Of a stretch of 64,000 nt of DNA, positions 17,019-27,500 are shown in pieces; the first letter of the stretch is position 1; each line of letters opens with the position of its first letter. The position numbers were made by a program, and so were the translations under genes. Where the stretch lies: the NCBI RefSeq assembly GCF_024662235.1, contig NZ_CP096276.1, positions 4,960,001-5,024,000 on the forward strand. The letters are read 5' to 3'. The notes below the pieces were generated by a model. The model was not told the origin of the DNA. It searched no databases and saw nothing but the letters and a program-made list of their open reading frames with translations. This stretch comes from Pimelobacter simplex (lineage in GTDB: Bacteria; Actinomycetota; Actinomycetes; Propionibacteriales; Nocardioidaceae).

Positions 17019-18468
17019 GGCGGATTCAACTGGTCGTCGCAACACCTCGTCATGGAGGTGTGGAATGGCACGTCGTCAGCGGGAAGCAGATCGGGCGATC
17101 CGGCCGAAGTTGCGCTCGCCCGGCCATCCGAAGTTTCAGCGCCCCGTAGAGGCAGTCTTCTGGAAGGCGATTGCGACGGGATTGTTGCCCATCGAAGCAG
17201 CCACCGTGGCCGGCGTGGCGCCCGCTGTCGGCCAACGCTGGTTCCGCAACGCTGGCGGCATGGCGCCGTTCAATTTGAAGCACGAGCCCACCGGACGGTA
17301 TCTGTCGTTCGCTGAGCGTGAAGAGATCGCGATCCTAAAGGCCCAGGGCAAGGGCGTGCGCGAGATCGCTCGTGAGATCGGGCGCGACCCTGGGACGGTG
17401 TCACGCGAACTGCGCCGCAACGCCGCCACTCGGGGCGGGAAGCTCGAGTACCGGGCATCGGTGGCGCAGTGGAAGGCCGACATGGCTGCCAAGAGGCCCA
17501 AGACGGCAAAGCTCGTCGCGGATCCTCGGCTGCATGCTTACGTGCAGGAGCGGCTGTCGGGACAGATCAAGACTCCTGATGGCAAGGTCATCCGGGTCCG
17601 GAGCCGCCACGGTTCACCGGCATCAACAAGCCGCATCGCAAGCATCGTGGTTGGTCCGCGGCGTGGAGTCCGGAGCAGATCAGCAACCGGCTCAAGGTCG
17701 ACTTCCCTGATGATGAGTCCATGCGCATCAGCCACGAGGCGATCTACCAGTCGCTCTACATCGAGGGCCGCGGCGCGTTGAAGCGCGAGCTGGTCTGGTG
17801 CCTGCGCACCGGCCGTGCGTTGCGTGCGCCGAGAGAGCGATCCAGGCGTAAGACGTGGGCCCATGTCACGCCAGAGACCTTGATCAGCGAACGACCCGCC
17901 GAGGCCGAGGACCGTGCCGTCCCGGGCCATTGGGAGGGCGCCCTGCTGATCGGGCTGGAGCGCTCAGCGATCGGCACCGTCGTCGATCGCACGACCAAGT
18001 TCACGCTGCTGGTCCACCTTCCCCGCGAGGAGGGCTACCGGCACAAGGAGACTCCGAGGAACGGCCCCGCATTAGCCGGCTACGGCGCGATCACGATGAA
18101 GAACGCCCTGGCGAACACAATGTCGGTGCTGCCGGCCGAACTGGCGAGGTCGCTGACCTGGGACCGCGGGAAGGAGATGTCGGCCCACGCCAAGTTCAGT
18201 GTCGAGACCGGGATCCCGGTCTTCTTCGCAGACCCGCAGTCGCCTTGGCAGCGCGGCACGAACGAGAACACCAACGGCCTACTGCGCCAGTACTTCCCCA
18301 AGGGAACCGACCTGTCGTGCTGGTCGGCTGAGGAGATCGAAGCCGTCGCTCACGCGCTGAACACCAGACCCCGAAAGACCCTCAACTGGAAGACCCCCGC
18401 GGAAGCGTTCAACGAACATCTACTGTTGCTCCAACAAGCCGGTGTTGCATCGACTGGTTGAACCTGGT
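17019..18468 (+). mobile_element. IS30-family insertion sequence inside the IS3 remnant
   Basis: About 1,450 bp. Subterminal inverted repeats are TTCAACTGGTCGTCGCAACA at 17025 and, read inward from the right end, TTCAACCAGTCGATGCAACA at 18462. The element is bounded by a CAG triplet on both sides (17016-17018 and 18469-18471), consistent with a 3-bp target duplication. Joining the flanks restores an uninterrupted HSDRGGQFRAKR in the IS3 frame, which fixes the borders. Confidence 0.8.
17065..18461 (+). pseudogene. IS30-family transposase with a single-base frameshift
   Basis: The gene starts at ATG 17065 behind GGAGGTG. The N-terminal frame has an IS30 helix-turn-helix (LSFAEREEIAILKAQGKGVR, then REIGRDPGTVSRELRRNA) and runs correctly to about 17593. 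The rest of the protein (GPEPPRFTGINKPH, AWSPEQIS, HEAIYQSLY, the DDE core with LTWDRGKEMS and WQRGTNENTNGLLR) continues in another frame to 18461. Adding one G to the GGG at 17594-17596 joins the two. Either the transposase is inactivated by a one-base deletion, or the base is missing from the assembly. Programmed frameshifting is not usual for IS30. Confidence 0.82.
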
Positions 18469-18868
18469 CAGTTCCGCGCCAAACGCACCCAGCGGCTGCT
18501 CGCGAACAACGACCTGGTCGGGTCGATGGGCCGATCCTATGGCGCCGGCGACAACGCCAGCATGGAGAGCTTCTTCTCGCTGTTGCAGAAGAACGTGCTC
18601 GACACCCGCCGCTGGGACACCCGCGAGGAGCTGCGGCTCGCGATGGTCACCTGGATCGAAACGAAGTACAACCGCCGCCGTCGCCAGCGAGCCCTTGGCA
18701 AGCTCACTCCGGTCGAGTTTGAGATGATCTACGCGGCCGCAGCAGCGGCCTGACTACTGCAAACCCCGAGTGTCAACCAGACCGGGGGCAGACCCGGCGA
18801 CCCCAAACCGATCCAAGCTCGACCGTGATCCCAAACTCGCCCCCCGTATGGAGGGGGTTGCTGCGCGA

Positions 18869-19870
18869 CTAGGTGTGATGCCCAGCCAGGTTGTCCAACC
18901 TGGTGATGGGTGTGGCCTTCCCGATTGCTGAGTGGGGCCGGTGGTGGTTGTACTCGTGGACCCATGCTGGCAGAGCCGCGAGTCGGGCTGACTCGGAGTT
19001 GTAGAACTTCTTGAACGCCCACCCCTCGGCGAGGGTGCGGTGGAAGCGCTCGATCTTGCCGTTGGTCTGCGGTCGGTAGGGCCTGGTCTTCTTCGGTGTG
19101 ATGCCCAGGTCGCTACAGGTCTGCTTCCAGAGGTTCGACTTGTAGCAGCTGCCGTTGTCGCTGATCACCCGCTGGACGGTCACGCCCCGGTCGGCAAACC
19201 AGGCGACCGCGTTGCGCAGCACGGCCGCTGCGGTTTCCTTGGTCTCATCGTTGTGGGCCTCCACGTACGCGACTCGTGAGTGGTCGTCGATGACGGTGTG
19301 CAGGTAGCAGGTCCCAGTCAGCGGATTGCGCCACCTGTTGCGGGGAAGGTCGGGCGTCGCCGCCCGGTTCCGGTTGCCCTGCTTGCGGCCGACGTAGCGC
19401 CAGCCGCCGCCGTCGGGCACCCGGCCGAGCTTCTTGACGTCGACGTGGATCAGGTCGCCTGGCTTTTCGTGTTCGTAGCGGCGGACGGGCTCCCCAGTGG
19501 TGCGGTCGATGTGCGTGAGCCGGTTGAGCCGGCAGCGGACCAGCACCGCGTACACGGTCGAGGACGGCATGCCGAGCCGGTCGCCGATCTCGACCGGACC
19601 CAGCCGCTGCTTCCACCGCAGGTGGACGATCTTCCGCACCACCGGCGCGGGAGTCCGGTTCGGCTGCTGGCGCGGCGCCGAGGACCGGTCCACCATCCCC
19701 GCTGGCCCCTCGGCCTGGTAGCGGTCAGCCCACTTCTTCGCGGTCCGCCACGACACGTCGTAGCGCTCCGCGGCTCGAGCCGGTTTCCAGCCGTGATCGA
19801 CGATCAGACGCGCCAGCTTGAGCCGGGCGCGCGGGGTCAGAGCAGCGTTTGCATGGGTAGCGTGGGACAC
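18869..19870 (-). CDS. IS481-family transposase
   Basis: A 333-residue DDE transposase: helix-turn-helix (LKLARLIVDHGWKPARAAER), then the integrase core with DLIHVDVKKLGR, YLHTVIDDHSRVAYVEAH, VISDNGSCYKS and TNGKIERFHRTL, giving the D-D-E triad. GTG at 19870 is chosen because CAGGAGG lies just upstream; the frame is open a further 21 codons. The TAG stop at 18869-18871 falls in the CTAG target duplication, so insertion into CTAG supplies the end of the gene. It appears intact. Confidence 0.9.
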   Translation of the reverse strand: MSHATHANAALTPRARLKLARLIVDHGWKPARAAERYDVSWRTAKKWADRYQAEGPAGMVDRSSAPRQQPNRTPAPVVRKIVHLRWKQRLGPVEIGDRLGMPSSTVYAVLVRCRLNRLTHIDRTTGEPVRRYEHEKPGDLIHVDVKKLGRVPDGGGWRYVGRKQGNRNRAATPDLPRNRWRNPLTGTCYLHTVIDDHSRVAYVEAHNDETKETAAAVLRNAVAWFADRGVTVQRVISDNGSCYKSNLWKQTCSDLGITPKKTRPYRPQTNGKIERFHRTLAEGWAFKKFYNSESARLAALPAWVHEYNHHRPHSAIGKATPITRLDNLAGHHT

Positions 19871-19994
19871 GAAGGCCTCCTGGGTGTGAAGCGGTTCCTT
19901 AGACAGCTCCACTCCACATCGGGAGGCCTTCACCCATCTACGACATCAGATCGTGTCGTCACACGTTCTCGACCAACGTGCCTGGGCATCACAA
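18873..19994 (-). mobile_element. IS481-family insertion sequence
   Basis: About 1,122 bp with inverted ends TGTGATGCCCAGCCAGGTTG (left) and, read inward from the right, TGTGATGCCCAGGCACGTTG. CTAG flanks it at 18869-18872 and 19995-19998, as expected for the CTAG-targeting members of this family. The right-hand CTAG was later split by the IS5-family element. Confidence 0.85.
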
Positions 19995-19997
19995 CTA

Positions 19998-20956
19998 GGT
20001 CGTGTCTCTTTAGTTGAGCCAGAGGGTGATCGCGCGTAGGACGACGCCGCCACGGTAGGTGGTGGCGAGCTTGTCGTAGCGGGTCGCGAGGCCGCGCCAG
20101 TCCTTGATGCGGTTGAAGGCTCGTTCGACGACGTTGCGGCCTTTGTAGATCGCCGCGTCGAAGGCGGGCGGCCTCCCTCCGGCGCGGCCGCGGCGCTTGC
20201 GGTTGGCTGGTGGTCGTCGGGTTGGGCGATCGTGGCCTTGATCTGGCGGGAGCGGAGCAGGGCACGGTTCGCCTTCGAGGAGTAGGCCTTGTCGCCCAGG
20301 ATCCGGTCGGGTCGGGTGCGTGGCCGGCCGGGTCCGAGGCGGGCGACGCGGACTTGGTCGAGCAGGTGCGAGAGCATCGGCGAATCTCCGCCCTGACCTG
20401 GACCGATGATCACCACCAGCGGCCGGCAGCGGCCATCGACGAGTTGATGGATCTTGGTCGAGAGACCACCGCGGGAGCGGCCCAGCGCATGGTCAGCTGG
20501 CTCGACGAACAGCCCGTCGGCCGATTTCGTCTAATTCGATAGATCCCCCTGTGCCAGCCAGAGGTGTGCGAGTCAGCGTGGTCGCGTGCTGGTGAGCACG
20601 GTTGATCGTGGAGTCCACGCTGAGGTCCCACTCGACCTCGTCGTTGGCGTCAGCGAGCGCGACGAGGTGGGCGTGGATCCGGTCCCAGGTCCCATCGATG
20701 CTGTAGCGCTTGTGGCGCTTCCAGACCGTCTGCCAGGGACCGAACTCGCCGGGCAGGTCACGCCAGGCGATGCCGGTGCGGAAGCGGTAGATGATCCCCT
20801 CGACGACCTGACGGTGGTCCCGGAACGGACGCTGACGCCCCTGAGTAACCGGCATCAACGGCTCGATCTGAGCCCACTGGGCATCGGTGAGCGCTGCGTT
20901 TCGCGACATGCGCCCACCAAATCAGCCCAAACCGCCCTGACTTAGGAGACACGCCC
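19998..20956 (-). mobile_element. IS5-family (IS427-like) insertion sequence in the CTAG copy
   Basis: About 959 bp. The ends read GGTCGTGTCTCTTTAGT (left) and, inward from the right, GGGCGTGTCTCCTAAGT. TA is duplicated at 19996-19997 and 20957-20958, so the site CTAG became CTA-element-TAG. The insertion therefore post-dates the IS481 insertion. Confidence 0.82.
20010..20909 (-). pseudogene. IS5-family transposase broken into three frames
   Basis: The N-terminal part (MSRNAALTDAQWAQIEPLMP to SVDSTINRAHQHA) is in one frame from 20909 to 20493. The middle (FVEPADHALGRSRGGLSTKI, LVVIIGPGQGGDSP, RILGDKAYSSKANR) is in a second frame. The end (AIYKGRNVVERAFNRIKDWR, TTYRGGVVLRAITLWLN) is in a third, closing at TAA 20010-20012. 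A frame switch between two ORFs is normal in parts of the IS5 family, but the second switch near 20205 is not, so this copy is probably dead or misread. Confidence 0.78.
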
Positions 20957-20972
20957 TAGGTGACAGGTTGGG

Positions 20973-21300
20973 TCACGCAGCCTGAGCGGCTGGTGCGGTC
21001 ATCATGGTCTCGTACTCAACGGGGGTCAATCGGCCGAGGGCGTCTTGACGTCGGCGGCGGTGGCAGGTGCGTTCGACCCAGATCACGATGGCGATCCGCA
21101 GCTCCTCGCGGGTATCCCAGGAGCGCCGGTTGAGGACGTTCTACTGCAGCAGGCTGAAGAAGCGCTCCATGGCGGCGTTGTCACCGGCCGCGCCGATACG
21201 GCCCATCGATCCGATCAGGCCGTGCCCCTTCAGCGCCCGCTGGGCGGTGCGACGATCGATTGAATCGGGTCTGGCTGCCCCGGTCGGAGTGAACGATGCA
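20973..21300 (-). pseudogene. Second IS3-family transposase remnant
   Basis: C-terminal piece of an IS3-type integrase read from about 21300 down to TGA at 20973: VAGCIVHSDRGSQ in one frame, then after a shift RALKGHGLIGSMGRIGAAGD, NAAMERFFSLLQ, an in-frame TAG, NVLNRRSWDTREELRIAI and LTPVEYETMM. With at least one frameshift and one nonsense codon it is non-functional. It is related to, but not the same as, the remnant ending at 18753. The IS3-type end TGACAGGTT is visible at 20961. Confidence 0.75.
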
Positions 21301-21519
21301 GCCGGCCACCGCGTCGTGGACCCGAACCCACGGCTCGCCCATGTCGAACTCGAGGGCTCCGTGCCGCGAGACGGCAGTAGCCGGTCCGTGCCTGAATTGG
21401 TCGATCCCGGGCCGTAGTGGTCCGAACTGGTCTAGCCTTCCGGTGGCGGAGGGTGCCCACGTCGTCCCCACCACGATTGGGCCTGTGCTCACCTTCGCCG
21501 AATCCGGAGGAGTTCGAAC

Positions 21520-24500
21520 GTGCCCACGCAACACCCCCGTCGCCCGCTTGCCGGCTCGCTCGTGCTAGCCCTGCTGGCGGCACTGTGCTCGGTCGTCGCC
21601 GTCGCGGCGCCTGCGAACGCCGCCGAGATCACCGTGTCGAAGTCGGCGCCCGAGAACGTGCTCGCCGGCGACGACGTCGAGTTCTCGCTCGCCGTGACGA
21701 ACCCTGCCGGGCCCTCGGCATCCCCCGAGTACAACGTGACCTTCCGCGACGTGCTGCCCCTCGGCGTCACCTACGTCGCGGGATCCACCTCGCCGGACAC
21801 CTACGGCGAGCCCGACGTCCGCACGACCGCCGACGACCGTCAGGTGCTGATCTGGTCGAACATCAGCGACCTGCCGGTCGGCGCGACCGTCGAGCTGTCC
21901 TTCTCCGCCACCCCTGACCCGGTGGTCCACCCGGTCGGCTCCACCATCTCCAACGTCGGCGACGCCTATGCCAGCACCGATCCGCGCACGCTGGCGCGCT
22001 TCTCCGCCTCGGGCACCTACACCGGCGGCGCCACGGAGCAGGCCTCGTCGGCGCCGACCAGCACGAGCGTGTCGGCCATCGAGGTCACGAAGTCGGAGCC
22101 GAGCCCGGAGAACGAGCTGCTCCGCGGCGTCCATGCCCACAGCACGGTGTACACGCTCACCACCCGCAACACCACCGAGGGCCCGACCACCGGCGTGACC
22201 CTCGCCGACCTGATCCCCGCCGGACTGGAGTTCCTCGGCTGCGGCACGACAGACAACAGCGCCGCACCCGAGTATTCCGGGGCGCCCGGGCTCGACGCCG
22301 TGCCGGACGTGACGACGGACTGCCCCGCTCCCACCTCGGTGACGACCGTCGTCGACCCGGCCGGCGTCCCCGCGGGCACCTACACCCGCGTGGAGTGGGC
22401 GCTGGGGACCCTCGCGGCCGGCGAGGCGGTCGAGGTCAGGTATCGCGCGGGGATCCCCCAGCGCGCCAACACCGCGACCTGGCCCGGCCCCACGCCCGGC
22501 GGCGCGGGCCTGGGCCAGACGGCCAACCTCGACAACAACACGGGTCCCAGCACGCGCGAAGGGGCGGGCGAGCTGTCGCTCACCAACCGCGCCACTGCGG
22601 CCGGTACCTACCAGGGCGCGCTGGCGCCGGGGGGATCGCGTGCGGTCTCCGACTCCGGACAGGTCACTGTCACTGCCGAGGACCTCGCCCTGCAGAAGTC
22701 GGTCTCTCCCGGGACGTTCACCGCCGGCGGCATCGCGACGTGGACGCTGACCGTCAGCACGGGCGAGTACGCCGACGCCGACGGCATCGTGCTGACCGAC
22801 CTGCTGCCCGACGGCTTCTGCCCCCTGTCGAGCACCGAGAACTTCTCCCCGGCCGGCCTGCCGGCCTGCGACCCGGTCCCGGGGTCCGACCCGACCGGTG
22901 CCGACTTCGACAGCGTCACCCGGCAGGTCGACGGCACCTACGAGATCGTCTTCACCCAGCTCGCCCTCGAGGCATCCGACGTCGCCACGGTGACCTTCCA
23001 GGCGCGGATGCTCGGCGCCTACGACCGGGGCGGCCAGGACCCGACGGTCTCGGGTGACGGCTACCGCAACGAGGTGTCGCTCGTCGGCACGACGACGCTG
23101 CTCGACGCGGTCGCCGGTCCCGCGCCGACCGGACCGGTCGAGGTCGCGGACGACTCCAGCGCCGGCCTCGGCTCCGACGCGCCGGCCCTGCAGAAGTCGA
23201 TCCAGCCCGACGTGCCGGCCGCGCGTCCCTACGCCTGCAGCACCGACGCGGGCGACTACCGCGACGACCTCGACCCGACCGACCCGCTGGTGACCTTCGA
23301 CGAGGGCGACCGGGTCTGCTTCGTCGTACGCGTCGACTTCTCCGACGACAACAGCACCCGCAACGCCGTCGTGACCGACTTCCTGCCCGCCGGGACGACC
23401 TACGAGCCCGGCTCGGCGACGCCCACCGGGGCCAACACCGTCGCGCTCGACCTGGCCGTGGCGGGCGACGTGCTCACCTGGGAGGTGGGCACCGACCGCG
23501 CCGGCGGCCGCTACGTGTCGCCCGGAGGTGTCTTCGAGGTACGGCTCTCCGCCATCGTCGGTGACCCGGCCGCCGGACCCGCGCCCGACCTGCTGGGCAA
23601 CCTCGCGAAGCTGCAGTACGAGAACACCGACGGCGCCGTCTTCTCCCTGCGCGACCAAGTCGACCTGTCGCTCGCGGCGGCCCCGCCCGTCGAGGTCGAG
23701 AAGTCCGCCCGGCGCGTCGCCGGCACCGCGCCGGTCCCGACGCCGCTCCCAGAGAACGGGACGGTCCGAGGCGGTGACACGGTCGAGTACACGGTCACCG
23801 TCACCAACGCTGCCGTCGCCGCCGACCGCAACCGACTCGACGTCGTCGGCCCCGACGTGTGGGACGTCCTCCCGGCCGGCATCACCTGCGACCAGGTGGC
23901 TGCCGTGTCCGACTCCGGGGTGTGCACCGACCCCGGGGACGCCGGCCACCCGACACCCCGGGCGGGGCTCACCGACCGCTCGGTCGTGCGCTGGGACCTG
24001 CCCGACACCGTGGTCCTACAAGCCGGGGACTCCGTCGACCTCACCTACGAGGTGGCCTACGACCCCGAGCTCAGCGTGTCCGCCGCCTTTGTCAACACCG
24101 CCGCGGTCTCGACGTACGACTCCCCGACCAACCAGGGGGGCGCGGCCGGTCACGCACCGGAGGACAACATCGACGGCGGCGTGACTGACACCGACTCCCC
24201 GCCGGCCGAGGACACCCACCGGCTCCTCGCCCCCGACGCCTCCGTCGAGAAGGACCTGACCACCGAGGTCGCCGAGGCCGGCAACAACGCGGGTGGCCAG
24301 GGGACCGTCGGCGAGCAGGTGACCTACACCTTCTCGGTCGTCGTGCCGCGAGGCACCACCGTTTACGCGGGACGGCTCACGGACACCCTGCCTTCCGGCG
24401 TGTCGCTCGTCCCGGGGTCCCCGTCCTGGACCTTCCAGCCCGACGCGGCCAGTGACACGACGGCTGCCCAGCCGGGCGGCTTCTCCCAGGCGGCCAACGG

Positions 24501-27500
24501 CGACCTGACCTTCCCGGCGACCTGGACCAACGACACGGCGACCGACCAGCGCTTCGCGGTCCAGCTCACCGTGCTGGTCTCCAACTCCGGCAACCACGGC
24601 GCGAGGCGCACCAACACCGCCTCCTTCGCCTCCACGGCGGGCCCGGGTGGGGCCGCCTTGCCGGCCCGGACGGACACGGCCGTCTTCACCCTCGTCGCGC
24701 CCTCGCCGACCCTGACCAAGCAGGACGACGACGCCGACGACGTCGTCGTGGTCGGCCAGGAGATCACCTACACCCTCACCGCGCGCAACGCTGCCGGTCG
24801 GCCGCCGCTCCACGACGCGTTCGTCGTCGACTGCCTCCCGTCGGGCCTCGAGCTGGTGGCAGGGTCGCCCACCCCGGGCGCCCGCGACGTCTCGGCCGGG
24901 ACGGGGGCCAACGGCTGTCCTGCAGGCTCCACCCGCATCGAGTGGTCCTTGGGCGACCTCGGGCCCGGCGCCGTGGTCCCGCTGACCTACAGCGCCGTCG
25001 TCTCCGACACGGCCGGGGGTTCGCAGCAGTACACCAACACCGCCGAGCTCAGCGGCTCGACCATGGACGACGACAAGGTCGCCCGGGCCGATGCCGACCG
25101 ACCCACCGAACGCACCTACAGCGTCCCGGCGTCGCGCACCCTCGCGGTGCAGCCCGCCGCGGTCGGCAAGGAGGTCGAGCAGCCGACCTACGCGATCGGC
25201 GAGACCGCCCGCTGGACGGTGCGGGTCACGCTGCCCTCGCAGGTCAACTTCTACGACGCGGCGGTGATCGACCAGGTCCCCGCGGGGATCGACGCCTCGA
25301 CCATCGCCCTGGAGTCGGCGACCTGCGCCGAGGCGGACGCCGACCCGTGCACGCTGCCCGGCGCCCCGGCGCGTCTCGCCGACGCCGCAGGGCCCTCCGG
25401 CTCCACCCTGGCCGGGTGGTCGCTCGGTGACCTCCTGGCCTCGCCCGAGCAGCGGGTCGTGACCCTCGTCTACACCGCTGAGGTGGCCGACATCGTCGAC
25501 AACTCCCGCGGTGACGCGCTGGTCAACAGTGCCACCCTGAAGTGGGAGCTGGCCGACGGCGCTCCGCCCACCTCGGCGGGCGAGACCTTCGGGGCCGAGG
25601 CGGCCCCGGACACCGCGACCCTGACCATCACCGAGCCGGTCGTCTCCCTCGACAAGCGGGTCTCCGACACGACCCCGGCTCCGGGCGAGACCTTCGGCTA
25701 CACGCTCGACGTCAGCAACGGCGCCGCCGGGACCGGGACGAGCGACGCCCACGACCTGGTCGTGACCGACGACGTGCCGACCGGCGTCGTCGTCGATGCC
25801 GCCACCATCTCCGACGGCGGGGTCCTCACCGGTGCGGACGCCGCTCTCGGTGGCGGCACCATCACCTGGACGATCGAGGGTCCGCTGGCGCCCGGGGCGA
25901 CGGTCAGCCTCACCTACGACGCGGTGCTCGCGACGCCGGCCAAAGCGGGCCCGCTCACCAACAGCGCCGACGTGACCGAGTACTTCTCGCTTCCCGACCA
26001 GGGTGGTCGCGAGTACGACGGGCCGCAGGACACCGCGACCGTGCGGGCCGCCCTGCCGCACGTGTCGGTGGAGAAGAGCGTGGTCGGCAGCACGATCGCC
26101 TACATCGGCGACCCGCTGCAGTGGCGGATCGTGGTCTCCAGCGACGGTGCCTCCACCGCCTACGGCGTCGACGTCGACGACATGCTGCCTCCCGGCTGGA
26201 CCTACGACGCCGACACCGCCCGGGTGTCGGTCGCCGGTGGCGCGCCGGTCGCGGCCGAGCCGGCGGTGACGGGCGACCCGCAGGTCCTCATCTGGACCGA
26301 CCTCGGCGACCTGCCGACCGGCACCACGCTCGTGCTGACCTTCAGTGCCACGCCCGGCGCCGACGTCGTCACCGACCCGGGCGTGGGCGCCGCCGTCGAC
26401 CATGTCAACACGGCAGGCACCACGGCCGAGGACGCGGAGGGCGAGCAGCAGGACGCCGACGGCACCTCCTACGCCGGCCCGGACGACACCGCTGCCGCCC
26501 AGGTGCACTCCGCCGACCTGGCGATCGCGAAGGAGCACACCGGCACCCCGGTCGCCGGCGCGCCCCTCACCTGGACGGTGACGGTCACCAACGAGGGTCC
26601 TGACCCTGCCGTCGGTCCGTGGACCGTCGTCGACACCCTCCCGAGCGAGCTCGCCGACGCGCCGGTGACGGCGAGCGGGCCCGGCTGGACCTGCGGGCGC
26701 GTCGACCTCGAGATCACCTGCATGCGCCCCGCGGGCTCGCCGCTCGCGGTCGGCGCCAAGCTCGCCGTCATCACGGTCGTGGCCGGCCTCCCGGACGACC
26801 TCGCGGACGGAACCGTCGTGACCAACGGGGCCGCCGTCGACGGCCGGACCTACGACCCCGACCCCGCCAACGACTCCGACACCGACGACGCGACCGTGAC
26901 CACGGCCGCCGACCTCGCGGTGGACAAGGCCGTGAGCGGCGAGGTCGTCGCCGGCCAGGACGCGACCTGGACGATCGGCCTCCGCAACCTCGGTCCGTCG
27001 GTGTCCCGTGCACCGATCGAGGTGACCGACACCCTTCCGCCCGGGAGCGTGCTTCGCTCGGCCACCGGCACCGGCTGGACCTGCGACGACGCCCCCGGCG
27101 GCGTCCTGACGTGCACGCTCTCCAGCGACCTCGCCGCCGGCGCCCCGGCGCCCGTGCTCACCGTCGTGGCCGGGATCCCCAGCTCTCAGACCGGCGACGT
27201 CGTCAACGGTGTCGAGATCACCGACACCACGACCACGGACCCCGAGCCCGCCAACGACGCCGACCAGGTGTCGACCACGCCGCGGACCGAGGCCGACCTC
27301 GGGATCGCCAAGACCAGCATCACCGAGGTCACCGCGGGCGAGGAGGCCGTCTACGAGCTGCGGGTCGTCAACGACGGTCCCTCCGACGCTGCCGGCGTCG
27401 TCGTGACCGACGACCTGCCCGCAGGCCTCAGCTATGTCGGCTTCACCTCTCAGCAGGGCGTCTGGTCCTGCGACGAGACCGGTGGCACCGTGACCTGCTC

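Larger units (their letters stand above)
16957..18753 (+). pseudogene. IS3-family transposase remnant, split by an IS30-family element
   Basis: Only the last third of an IS3-type OrfB integrase is present. Before the interruption it reads ALRSPQGTICHSDRGGQ (the HSDRG block with the second catalytic Asp), ending at 17018. After the IS30 element it resumes at 18469 as QFRAKRTQRLLANN, then GSMGRSYGAGDNASMESFF (with the catalytic Glu) and the usual LTPVEFE end, stopping at 18753. The N-terminal part, including the first catalytic Asp, is missing, so this is a truncated relic. Confidence 0.8.
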
